A stretch of 6,632 nucleotides of DNA from JANPII01 sp031424915. Lineage in GTDB: Bacteria > Pseudomonadota > Alphaproteobacteria > Rickettsiales > Midichloriaceae. The stretch covers positions 1-6,632 of the forward strand of contig JANPII010000155.1 in the NCBI GenBank assembly GCA_031424915.1, written 5' to 3'. The notes beneath the pieces were generated by a model that had not been told where the DNA came from, searched no databases, and saw nothing but the letters and a program-made list of their open reading frames with translations. Positions 1 to 6,435 of this stretch are shown here, in pieces (the first letter of the stretch is position 1; the number at the start of each line of letters is the position of its first letter). The position numbers were made by a program, and so were the translations under genes.

Positions 1-265
1 GTGTAAGGAAAATTGAGAGGATCTGACTTTAGTACGAGAGGACCGAGTTGGACATACCACTGGTGTACCAGTTGTTCCGCCAGGAGCAGCGCTGGGTAGC
101 TAAGTATGGAAGGGATAAACGCTGAAAGCATCTAAGCGTGAAACCCACCTCAAAACTAGTTTTCCCAATTAGTGCCGTAGTAGACTACTACGTTGATAGG
201 CTGGGTGTATAAGTAGGGTAACCTATTAAGCTAACCAGTACTAATAGCACGATTGATTTAACTGA
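1..265 (+). rRNA. rrl: 23S ribosomal RNA, 3' end (partial)
   Basis: This is the last part of domain VI of the large-subunit rRNA; the rest lies upstream of the window. The universally conserved sarcin-ricin loop AGTACGAGAGGACCG is seen at 31-45, where elongation factors contact the ribosome. Further conserved stretches follow, including GTTGATAGGCTGGGTGTATAAG near 192-213 and CTAACCAGTACTAATAG near 232-248. The mature 3' end is placed near 265 by comparison with the length from the sarcin-ricin loop in other bacteria and could be off by about 15 nt. The ending, CTAATAGCACGATTGATTTAA, fits an AT-rich alphaproteobacterium. The 5S gene follows on the same strand after about 80 nt with no tRNA between. 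Confidence 0.97.
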
Positions 266-331
266 TGCTTGATATTGCGTGCAGTATTAAGCTGTAGAGA
301 TTCAATGCTTACTTATTATTACTTACGTTTC

Positions 332-475
332 GATCTTGCTTCTTAGCCTGGTGGTTATAGAGAAGGCGTAACACCTGAAACCATCCCGAACTCAGAAGTG
401 ACCCCCTTCATCGCCGATGGTACTATGTCTTAAGGCATGGGAGAGTAGGTTGCTGCCAGGCTTAGAAGCAAGGTC
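332..475 (+). other. Long inverted-repeat stem enclosing 5S rRNA
   Basis: The bases at 332-351 and 456-475 are reverse complements over 20 positions with two mismatches (positions 3 and 10 of the left arm; the first could be a G-U type pair in RNA). This extends the normal 5S terminal helix outward by about 13 bp on both sides. The likely role, by analogy with rRNA operons in general, is a precursor stem cut by an endonuclease such as RNase III or RNase E during 5S maturation. It might also help end transcription, but only a weak pyrimidine tract (CTTTC) follows. The pairing is seen directly; the role is inferred. Confidence 0.7.
345..463 (+). rRNA. rrf: 5S ribosomal RNA (complete)
   Basis: The complete 5S rRNA of the large ribosomal subunit. 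The terminal helix is formed by AGCCTGG (345-351) and CCAGGCT (456-462). The hallmark loop CCCGAACTCAGAAGTGA lies at 385-401, and GCCGATGGTA and GGGAGAGTAGG follow in the expected places. A length of about 119 nt is normal. The boundaries are set from the terminal helix and may be off by a few bases. It is presumably co-transcribed with the 23S gene upstream, since no promoter is visible in the spacer. Confidence 0.95.
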
Positions 476-1001
476 CTTTCAAAACTCTTTACATTTCATA
501 TATAGCTAACAATATTAAGTTCACATAGCAGCTAAGTACTCTCTCATTTTTATCAATTTAAAACTTTGACTTTATTTTCATGCTCTTTAATTGTGAGTGT
601 TTGAAGCGGCGCCCTTTTACCCCAGTTTTTTGATTAGGATAGTGGTGTAGAGTGGAGAAAACCGTCGTTGCGAGCACCGAAGGGGCATCGCAATCCAAGA
701 CAAGGATCCATTCCCACAAGTGGGATTTCAGTAAAGTGTTTAAATAGTACGCATACCTGCTGCCATAAGCCTTTCTGCTCAACCAACACTATACCATATC
801 TCTATTTTACAATCACGAGCCTAAGGGGTGCATGGTGATTCATTAAATATTAGTGTTTCTAGGTTGGCCCCCTAGGGGCTCGCAACGACCCTATAGTTGC
901 CACTTTTAAGCCATAGCATACTTTATCTAATCCTAAGCTTGGTATTACTTATTTCTTTTCTAGCTATCACATTAAAGCCTAAATGTATTAACCCAAGGTA
1001 T
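476..1001. other. Gene-free intergenic region after the rRNA operon
   Basis: Some 526 bases with no credible gene on either strand. No tRNA cloverleaf and no clear intrinsic terminator are seen after 5S. A 74-codon minus-strand reading frame at 558-782 is judged spurious: it translates the palindromic repeat (WEWILVLDCDAPSVLATTV type), has no ribosome binding site and shows no recognisable domain. The middle of the region is occupied by a degenerate repetitive element (described at 664-889). The flanks, 476-600 and 890-1001, are plain AT-rich sequence in which I see nothing further. Confidence 0.7.
664..889. repeat. Degenerate palindromic repeat element with 23-nt inverted arms
   Basis: The arms at 664-686 and 867-889 are inverted copies matching at 20 of 23 positions, each with GTCGTTGCGAGC as its conserved outer part. 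Next to the left arm, GGATCCATTCCCACAAGTGGGA contains a small hairpin (TCCCA at 712-716, TGGGA at 721-725), and the right arm holds the perfect palindrome CCCCTAGGGG (869-878). GTCRTTGCGAGC followed by GCAATCC and a palindromic 'TTCCC...GGGA' is the general style of dispersed intergenic repeats common in Rickettsiales and many other bacteria. The 180 bp between the arms have no transposase-like frame, so this is not an insertion sequence. It may be two separate, oppositely oriented repeat copies rather than one element. Confidence 0.55.
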
Positions 1002-1030
1002 TTGACAATTATTTAAGTAAAGGCTATAAT
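1002..1030 (+). promoter_or_regulatory. Perfect-consensus sigma-70 promoter for the histidine kinase
   Basis: TTGACA at 1002-1007 and TATAAT at 1025-1030 are separated by exactly 17 bp, so both hexamers and the spacing equal the housekeeping consensus. The start of transcription would be near 1037, giving a leader of about 98 nt before the ATG at 1135. A promoter this strong is unusual for a sensor kinase, which suggests control after initiation, for instance in the leader. Confidence 0.85.
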
Positions 1031-1037
1031 GCCCTTA

Positions 1038-1106
1038 CATAATATCAAAATATTATGCTTGAATTTATAATTTATTAACAAAGCATATTTTATAGAATTT
1101 TGCTTT
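1038..1106 (+). promoter_or_regulatory. Hairpin-rich 5' leader of the kinase mRNA
   Basis: Three short stems can be drawn, and they compete. CATAATAT (1038-1045) pairs perfectly with ATATTATG (1050-1057) around a CAAA loop, right at the expected transcript start. TATGCTT (1054-1060) pairs with AAGCATA (1081-1087). AAAGCA (1080-1085) pairs with TGCTTT (1101-1106). Neighbouring stems share bases and cannot all form together. The first could equally be an operator for a repressor just downstream of the -10 box, or a 5'-end stabilising hairpin. All are AT-rich, so chance pairing is a real alternative; no known riboswitch family is recognised. Confidence 0.35.
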
Positions 1107-1134
1107 AGTATAGTAGATATTTAAGGAAGGTAGC

Positions 1135-2700
1135 ATGATCGCTTTTTTGTCGCAGGCAGTAGGAAGACTCTCACTACTTTTTGTTGTTTCTATTATACTG
1201 GTATTTAGTATGGCAGGAGCCTGGGCAGCAGGAGAGTTTGTTGCTCTTACTTGCGGTGGTAGTGTGTTGTTTGTTATTTACATACATAGCCTCTCTACTG
1301 CTAAGCGCTTTAATCTTTACACTAAACGCCCTACAATACGCAAGCGCTTATATGCGTTATGGTGCTATTTGAAGGTCCATAAACTACAAGTACTAATGAT
1401 ATTTGCCGAACGCGGAGTGCAACAATGTCACCCCCTATACTATAGCTTTGCTAATCTTGTTTTTTTCTACTTACTATTCCCATTAGTGATTTTAATGTAT
1501 GAGCCCAAGATGCTTAGTTATAAGCATCTTGGATGGTCTATAGAAATGTTTTTACGCAGCACAGGTGCTATAGGTTGTGTGGCATTAGCAATGCAAGCGG
1601 CTTGGAAGCCACGCTTCCGTCAGCGTTATCTTCCACTAATATGGCAAGGCATGCTAGTATGGTGCTTGCCACTACTTAGTACCTATGAACTTCTAATGCA
1701 TTTTAATGGTAGCATGCTCAGTATTAGTGTATGGCTACTGAACTTTGGAGTGGCATTATTTTTATTAGCCTCTTTTGTTGATAGTGTAAGCATCATGGTG
1801 CTAACTGTAGTAGGAATATTAAGTGGTGCTATGCTTTATACTCTACGAATACTGTTATTAGGAGCGCCTATGCCACTTGTGTTAGAGGATGCAACTTCTG
1901 GGCTGATGTTTGTCTTCTATATTATAATTACTGTATGTGCAGCCTTAAGCTGGCGTAAAGCGCAAGAGCACGAAATTGTAGTAATGAAAATGTTCGGCAG
2001 TACCATTGCTCATGAGTCACGTGGTCCACTAGCTTCTGTCTATACCGCTGCTGGTATATTAGAGGATATATATGCCACTCCTTTGGAGAAAGATAAAGAT
2101 GAGCAATATTATCTCATTAAAATGCGTACTTCTGATTGGGAAGTCATAGGTGAAATTATTGCAGGCTTAAAAACAATCTCGCGCGGAGGGCTTAAAACAG
2201 TAAACACTTTATTGACTGCTATTTCTAATCATGGAGTAATTGGTGATGAGGGAGTTTATTCATTAAAAAGTTGTATAAACACAGCTTTGGAATTACTAGA
2301 GTTACCAATATCAGAGCGGGAGCGTATTACAGTATATGCACCTAAAGATATAGAGTTTTTTGGTTCTATTGCTATGATGCAATGTGTTTTAGAAAATATC
2401 ATTGGTAACGCCCTAAAGTATGGAGGGGCGGGAGTACCAATTCGCATTACTATTGAAGGGCGCTGCTTACATATATGGGATGGTGGCAGAGGAATCAGAC
2501 CTGATGATTTGCAGCATATCTTTACTCCTTTTTATGCGCCCGAACATAGAAGCACAGGCCTAGGGTTAAACCTGTGTGCAGGAGCTATAAAACAAATGAA
2601 GGGCACTATAACCTGCCGTTCTGAGTTGGGTAAGTATACAGAGTTTATTATTGAGCTGCCCGCTCGGAAATCATACCAGGGCCAGAAAAATACCTCCTGA
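1135..2700 (+). CDS. Membrane-bound sensor histidine kinase, CqsS/LqsS/LuxN-like
   Basis: An inner-membrane two-component sensor of 521 residues. About eight hydrophobic segments fill the N-terminal half (roughly residues 11-31, 34-51, 102-122, 139-157, 166-188, 193-214, 218-242, 253-273), with no large periplasmic domain. The kinase core follows: H box AHESRGPL with phospho-acceptor His293, N box ENIIGNALKYG (Asn421, Asn425), G1 box DGGRG (449-453), F box FTPF (463-466) and G2 box GLGL (475-478). The spacing from H to N box (128 residues) and the SRGGLKTVNTLL stretch (349-360) recall the autoinducer sensors CqsS, LqsS and LuxN; this relation is inferred by eye. There is no C-terminal receiver domain, unlike CqsS and LuxN. 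The H box is atypical (ESRGPL where ELRTPL or EMRNPL is usual), but all key catalytic residues are present. AAGGAAGG (1123-1130) lies 4 nt before the ATG and supports this start. No response regulator is adjacent. The ligand is unknown. Confidence 0.88.
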   Translation: MIAFLSQAVGRLSLLFVVSIILVFSMAGAWAAGEFVALTCGGSVLFVIYIHSLSTAKRFNLYTKRPTIRKRLYALWCYLKVHKLQVLMIFAERGVQQCHPLYYSFANLVFFYLLFPLVILMYEPKMLSYKHLGWSIEMFLRSTGAIGCVALAMQAAWKPRFRQRYLPLIWQGMLVWCLPLLSTYELLMHFNGSMLSISVWLLNFGVALFLLASFVDSVSIMVLTVVGILSGAMLYTLRILLLGAPMPLVLEDATSGLMFVFYIIITVCAALSWRKAQEHEIVVMKMFGSTIAHESRGPLASVYTAAGILEDIYATPLEKDKDEQYYLIKMRTSDWEVIGEIIAGLKTISRGGLKTVNTLLTAISNHGVIGDEGVYSLKSCINTALELLELPISERERITVYAPKDIEFFGSIAMMQCVLENIIGNALKYGGAGVPIRITIEGRCLHIWDGGRGIRPDDLQHIFTPFYAPEHRSTGLGLNLCAGAIKQMKGTITCRSELGKYTEFIIELPARKSYQGQKNTS

Positions 2701-2734
2701 CGCTGGTGGAAATAGCTGCTCATAGCTAGATGTT

Positions 2735-2787
2735 GGCTGGACAGAGGCTTGCAATATGGTGTTGTACCACCAGCCTTCTTTTTTCTT
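2735..2787 (+). terminator. Probable rho-independent terminator of the kinase gene
   Basis: GGCTGG (2735-2740) pairs with CCAGCC (2770-2775), optionally stacked on an inner TGGT/ACCA stem (2757-2760 with 2766-2769), and the T-rich tract TTCTTTTTTCTT (2776-2787) follows at once. The unpaired left-hand bulge makes it less than ideal. A competing 8-bp stem, GCTGGTGG (2702-2709) with CCACCAGC (2767-2774), uses the same right arm and begins directly after the stop codon. Confidence 0.5.
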
Positions 2788-2814
2788 GAGATTAGTTGTT
2801 ATATATGGTATAAT
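2786..2814 (+). promoter_or_regulatory. Near-consensus sigma-70 promoter for the 428-residue protein
   Basis: TTGAGA (2786-2791, 5 of 6 to consensus) and TATAAT (2809-2814, perfect) are 17 bp apart. The start would be near 2821, giving a short leader of about 26 nt before the ATG at 2847. The -35 box overlaps the end of the preceding terminator's T tract, which is compact but common. This makes the downstream gene its own transcription unit. Confidence 0.75.
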
Positions 2815-2846
2815 ATTGCTAAGATTAGATGTAGCAAAGGTAAGAA

Positions 2847-4133
2847 ATGATAGAGTTTGATAAAAGTAAGTTATTCAGGGCACAAAAAGCAATGGGTATA
2901 CAACAATATGATAAAAGTATTACTCTAGAGCGCGTTCAGCAGATTTTTAGCTCCCATAATATTGAAGCAGCAGTGCGTGAAGGGGTGGTAAAGTTTGTTA
3001 ATAGAATAATCAACAAAGAAGAAGATGGCCTTAACAAGGTTTTATCTTCGTCTACTGAAAAAGAAAAAGTATTTAAAATAATGTATAACGCACTTGGGCA
3101 TCTTCTAGACGTATGTGAAAAGGATAAAGACAAGGCTGTTATCATTTTTTCTCAAATAAACGAGGCTTCACATAAATGTACTACCGGATATACTGAGGTA
3201 CTGACGATCTTGTATTTTCAATATTTTGAGGGCAAGACGGATTATATAGAAGATGAGGCAATGTTTAAGGGCTATATCAATAACTTTATAGAAAATTACA
3301 AAAGAAACTTTATTGATGAGCGGCTTGCGCAGTATTTGAATGCATTAAAAAGCTATATGGTAGAAGGGGCCGAGGTTCACATAAAGAATTATGTATACAA
3401 AAAATTAGTTGCTGATGGGATATTGGCAGACATTGGCCTGGTTGGTTATGAAGATAATTTTGCAGAATTTGGGGCCATGGGTGAGGTCCATTATAATAAG
3501 TTTCTCGAAGGTTGCCAAATGAGTTTTAATTTGCACGCTTTGTGTGGCGAATTAAAGGAAGGACTGAAAAAACAAAGTAAGTTTTTTTATTATATAGCCA
3601 CTGCACTTAGTGACAAGGTTGAGGACAAGGACATGGGGATCCTCGCAACAGATGAAGATATGACTGATTTATATAATGCCGCAATAGTTCTTTTATTACA
3701 TCATCTTGAGTATATTGAAATAAAAAATATAAAACAAGAAGCCTTGAGTAAAGCTGATGTAGAGACACTAGAATTTCTGTTAAAAGATTGTGATGCGCTG
3801 GATGTTCCAATTGAATGTGCAACTGAGGAAGAGGTGAACGAAGCAGTTCAAGAAGCACATAGGAAAGAGTCCAAAGCTAGGTTGGTATTAAGCTCTACTA
3901 TAGGCTTTATATCTGGATGTGGGGCAGGCGGGGCAGTTTTTTCTGGTATGTACTTTTTTGAAGCCATTAAAGATATCTCTGCAACCAGTAGTACAGCTCT
4001 AACTTTATTTTGTGAAGTGGAAAGTAATCTTGCAATTGCTGATATAGGGGCACTCATCACTATTCTTCCTGGTGTACTTATAGGTTCTATCTGTATTTGC
4101 ATATGTATAGGAATTGAATATTCTAGAAACTAG
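2847..4133 (+). CDS. Protein of unknown function with C-terminal membrane hairpin
   Basis: I do not recognise a family. The 428-residue product has no signal peptide. Residues 1 to about 345 look soluble, mostly helical and rich in Lys and Glu, including the acidic stretch ATEEEVNEAVQEAHRKESK (325-343). Two hydrophobic stretches close the protein: residues 346-371 with a glycine-rich core (GFISGCGAGGAVFSG) and residues 396-423 ending in an unusual CICICIGI run. They would form a membrane hairpin with both ends on the same side, anchoring a large cytosolic domain. AAAGG (2836-2840), 6 nt before the ATG, and a good promoter support expression and the start. The gene converges on flgD with only 22 bp between stop codons. 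In a host-associated bacterium such an architecture would fit a secreted effector that inserts into host membranes, but it could equally be a bacterial inner-membrane protein; both are inferences. The reading frame is intact and in keeping with a real gene. Confidence 0.8.
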   Translation: MIEFDKSKLFRAQKAMGIQQYDKSITLERVQQIFSSHNIEAAVREGVVKFVNRIINKEEDGLNKVLSSSTEKEKVFKIMYNALGHLLDVCEKDKDKAVIIFSQINEASHKCTTGYTEVLTILYFQYFEGKTDYIEDEAMFKGYINNFIENYKRNFIDERLAQYLNALKSYMVEGAEVHIKNYVYKKLVADGILADIGLVGYEDNFAEFGAMGEVHYNKFLEGCQMSFNLHALCGELKEGLKKQSKFFYYIATALSDKVEDKDMGILATDEDMTDLYNAAIVLLLHHLEYIEIKNIKQEALSKADVETLEFLLKDCDALDVPIECATEEEVNEAVQEAHRKESKARLVLSSTIGFISGCGAGGAVFSGMYFFEAIKDISATSSTALTLFCEVESNLAIADIGALITILPGVLIGSICICICIGIEYSRN

Positions 4134-4155
4134 GATCAAGGTGAGACTGCTCGAA

Positions 4156-4881
4156 CTAGGCATTACTATCCACCCAAGTTTTCCCGGATTCATGCAAAAT
4201 TTTAGCCATTTGCTCGATTGTATTACGGTAAGCTTTTAACTGTTCTGTGCGGTTATCACGCATAGCAAGAGGTGTAACTGCTGCGCTAGTGCCACCCTCT
4301 TCGTCTTCCAACACTACATGATAGCGAACTTTACCAAAATCTTGTACGCGATTGCCATTGCTATCTAGGCCATTCCAATGAAAGGCATTGGTGCCCTGAC
4401 TAGGATCTACTTTGGTTTCAAATATAGAAACACCATATTCATTCTCAACGTGTATAGTAGCTTCTAGGATATTATCTTTGGAGATACTATAAGGCATGCG
4501 TACTGTACCGTTGGTCATAGTTAATCCACTGTCTGCTATTACAGTACCCAATAAGTTACCTTTAATGGCCGAGACATCATCCTGCATCCCTTCTAATACT
4601 AAAGTGCCATATGAAGTATTAAACATTTGGGTTTGGAGGGTATTATTAATTTGCCCTAAAAGCTTGTTGCCTTCGAGGTGCTGTTCCAGCATATTAAGTT
4701 GGGCAATGTTGTTATACATAGCACTGCTATCCATGGGATTAAGCGGACTCTGACATTTAAGCTGCGTCGTAAATAGCTTTAAATAATTGGCTTTATTCTT
4801 TTCTAATTGTTGCGCAGCAGTTTGCATATTGCTCGTTGCCCCGCTTTTATTAGTAAACTTTTTTGCTGATTGAGTTTCCAT
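4156..4881 (-). CDS. flgD: Flagellar hook capping protein FlgD
   Basis: FlgD sits at the tip of the growing flagellar hook and directs polymerisation of hook subunits (FlgE), then leaves. The diagnostic N-terminal motif is present as YLKLFTTQLKCQSPLNPMD at residues 33-51, followed by AQLNMLEQ (60-67), close to the family pattern FLKLLTTQLQNQDPLNPMD...AQLSMVEQ. The Ig/FnIII-like part includes FHWNGLDSNGN at 167-177, also a family hallmark. At 241 residues the length is normal (the E. coli protein is 231). Two small departures are Cys43 and Ser45, where Asn and Asp are usual. The last 30 or so residues (about 210-241) form a polar, probably helical tail beyond the usual domain end. AGGAA on the minus strand (4887-4891), 5 nt before the ATG, supports the start. 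It follows fliK after 15 nt and is almost certainly co-transcribed with it. No terminator is evident after the TAG. Confidence 0.95.
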   Translation of the reverse strand: METQSAKKFTNKSGATSNMQTAAQQLEKNKANYLKLFTTQLKCQSPLNPMDSSAMYNNIAQLNMLEQHLEGNKLLGQINNTLQTQMFNTSYGTLVLEGMQDDVSAIKGNLLGTVIADSGLTMTNGTVRMPYSISKDNILEATIHVENEYGVSIFETKVDPSQGTNAFHWNGLDSNGNRVQDFGKVRYHVVLEDEEGGTSAAVTPLAMRDNRTEQLKAYRNTIEQMAKILHESGKTWVDSNA

Positions 4882-4896
4882 ATTTGTTCCTATAAC

Positions 4897-6291
4897 TTAT
4901 ACTATTATATTTAGATAGCCTTGCTGCCCTTCCTTTTCATCACTAGCCTCCAGTAGTAGCTCTGATTCTTGAGGCCAATCATGTAGAGGCTGATCTTGCT
5001 GAGAATTGTTTTGGTCGGTATGTTCGTGCTGATTCATTAAATCGAACTGCAAAGACGTTGTCTCAGAGGTGTAACCTAGGTTATGCAAGGTTTGCCAAAG
5101 CTCGGTGGTAGAGCGTTGCAACATATCTAAAGTGGTAAAACGTTCGGCTGAGATCTGTACTTCTGTACGGTTTACCTCATGCTGTAAGAAGATAGAAATA
5201 CGCCCCAATTCTTTAGGTTCTAATGCAATAATGAGTACATTACGGTCTGGAGTTGCAGCTTTCTTTATGAGCTGAGTTGTTACTTGTTGTACCACCTTAT
5301 GTTCCATTGTTTCCATAACTTGTGTAAGGATACGAGGCGTGCTACTAGGGTAATATAAAAGTGTTTTCTGAGTAGTATCAACTACTTCTGGTATAGCTAG
5401 CTTGGTCTGCGAGGATGATGTCTCAAAAGAGCCATCTAATTCTGCCACCAAACCATTATCAATAGATTGCCCCAAATCTAGTTTTAGTTCGGGATCCACC
5501 GCATGCTGCTCAATGCTATCTTCTTTAAAAGCTTCTGGTATTATATCATTGATTTTTGGGCTTTCTCCTTTACGTATTTTTGGAGGCTGAGGTGCTATTG
5601 ACGTAAGAGATGGTGGCAAGTTTGAAGAGATGGTGCCTTGGGTTACGGGTTCTGGGTCAGGTTGTGGTATTTCCAGCTTGGCTGTGTCCATAAAAACCAT
5701 TGTAGTACCAGAAAAAACTACAAGAGGTATTTTCTCTGCTTCATTTGATATGTTTGGCAATACTTCTGCTTGCTTGGTAATAGCAGGAAGTTGTATGTCT
5801 GGCTTATTATTTGATATAACCTGCTCTATAGTAAAAGATGCTAAATCTTCCACTGGAATTGGGTTATTTTCTACATCGTTATATATTATTTGTGGCATGG
5901 CATCTTTAGTCAATTCTTCGAGGGCTAGTGGAATTTCTTCTAGATGTTGCCTGCTATCTTTTTGAGGTTTGACTTCAGGTGGTGATATATCAGCGGAGGT
6001 ATAGTTTACTGTAGCATTATCTTTACAAGCAGTAGGAATTTCCTGGGACTCTAAATTCAAAGATGCATAGACGGTATTTTGAGATTCAGGTGCATTATTT
6101 AAGGGTTCAGTATTTTGAGGTTCAGGTTTATTATTTAAGGGCGCTTCAGTATTTTGAGTAGGAATTAAAGAAGGGGCTGTCGCCAATATCTCAGGAAATG
6201 AGGCAACTTGAGCAAGCGCTAAGGGATCACATACTGGCTGTTGATAGCTCTGTATAGAGGGGGAGGTTGCTACATTGCCGGCATGCTGCAT
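4897..6291 (-). CDS. fliK: Flagellar hook-length control protein FliK
   Basis: FliK is exported during hook growth, acts as a ruler, and its C-terminal domain makes the export gate switch from hook to filament substrates. The C-terminal Flg_hook domain is visible at about residues 335-420, with the signature LIIALEPKELGRISIFL (353-369) and the following pattern VQISAERFTTLDMLQRS...LWQTLHNLGY. The N-terminal 330 residues are low complexity, rich in Pro, Glu, Asn and Gln, as expected of the extended ruler part, and hold a short tandem repeat near residues 45-72. After the domain comes a polar acidic tail of about 45 residues. The total of 464 residues is somewhat longer than Salmonella FliK (405). 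The start is the first Met and has only a weak ribosome binding site (AAGAA, about 6 nt upstream), but the sigma-54 promoter placed about 30 nt upstream fits it well. It is the first gene of the fliK-flgD operon. Confidence 0.9.
   Translation of the reverse strand: MQHAGNVATSPSIQSYQQPVCDPLALAQVASFPEILATAPSLIPTQNTEAPLNNKPEPQNTEPLNNAPESQNTVYASLNLESQEIPTACKDNATVNYTSADISPPEVKPQKDSRQHLEEIPLALEELTKDAMPQIIYNDVENNPIPVEDLASFTIEQVISNNKPDIQLPAITKQAEVLPNISNEAEKIPLVVFSGTTMVFMDTAKLEIPQPDPEPVTQGTISSNLPPSLTSIAPQPPKIRKGESPKINDIIPEAFKEDSIEQHAVDPELKLDLGQSIDNGLVAELDGSFETSSSQTKLAIPEVVDTTQKTLLYYPSSTPRILTQVMETMEHKVVQQVTTQLIKKAATPDRNVLIIALEPKELGRISIFLQHEVNRTEVQISAERFTTLDMLQRSTTELWQTLHNLGYTSETTSLQFDLMNQHEHTDQNNSQQDQPLHDWPQESELLLEASDEKEGQQGYLNIIV
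6076..6158 (-). repeat. Short imperfect tandem repeat inside fliK
   Basis: Two diverged direct units, 6076-6111 (36 bp) and 6112-6150 (39 bp), followed by the first 8 bases of a third (6151-6158). They differ by a 3-bp insertion and a few substitutions and keep the reading frame. In the protein they give alternating 'PLNN-PE-QNTE' units at about residues 45-72. This lies in the disordered ruler part, where repeat number changes would alter FliK length. Confidence 0.75.
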
Positions 6292-6332
6292 ATTGGTTCT
6301 TAAGTTGATAAATATATCTCATATTAATTACA

Positions 6333-6347
6333 GCAAATAATGTGCCA
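6333..6347 (-). promoter_or_regulatory. Sigma-54 (RpoN) promoter of the fliK-flgD operon
   Basis: On the minus strand TTGGCACATTATTTGCT contains TGGCAC (6347-6342, the -24 element), 5 bp, then TTGC (6336-6333, the -12 element) followed by T. This equals the sigma-54 consensus TGGCAC-N5-TTGC in both elements and spacing. Transcription would start near 6321 and leave a leader of about 29 nt before the fliK ATG. Sigma-54 needs an ATP-driven activator, in alphaproteobacterial flagellar systems typically an FlbD-like protein. No convincing sigma-70 promoter is seen between here and fliK. Confidence 0.8.
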
Positions 6348-6435
6348 ATACAGGCAGAATAGCTGCAATATATTTCCAGCTCTCTTTGGCTATATGGTAG
6401 CAAGTGGTGCCAACTTAAGGGGTGTGAATAAGATA

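Noticed and set aside
558..782. 74-codon minus-strand reading frame
   Set aside because: It translates the palindromic repeat region, has no ribosome binding site and shows no domain; better explained as a repeat artefact.
987..1001. CtrA-like motif TTAA-N7-TATT before the kinase promoter
   Set aside because: Only one half-site matches the TTAA-N7-TTAA consensus, and such half matches are common in AT-rich DNA.
3174..3191. Cys111 in the HKCTTG stretch as a possible E3-ligase-type (NEL) catalytic site of the unknown protein
   Set aside because: The CxD motif of that family is not present and the surrounding residues do not follow its pattern convincingly.
4134..4155. Possible bidirectional terminator between the convergent genes
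   Set aside because: The 22-bp gap and its flanks show no stable hairpin with a T tract on either strand.
5402..5965. Plus-strand reading frames opposite fliK
   Set aside because: They are antisense shadows of the low-complexity fliK coding sequence, without ribosome binding sites or recognisable domains.
6400..6412. Second sigma-54-like site (TGGCAC and TTGC on the minus strand)
   Set aside because: The two elements are 3 bp apart rather than 5, which sigma-54 does not tolerate; probably chance, or at most a decayed copy.
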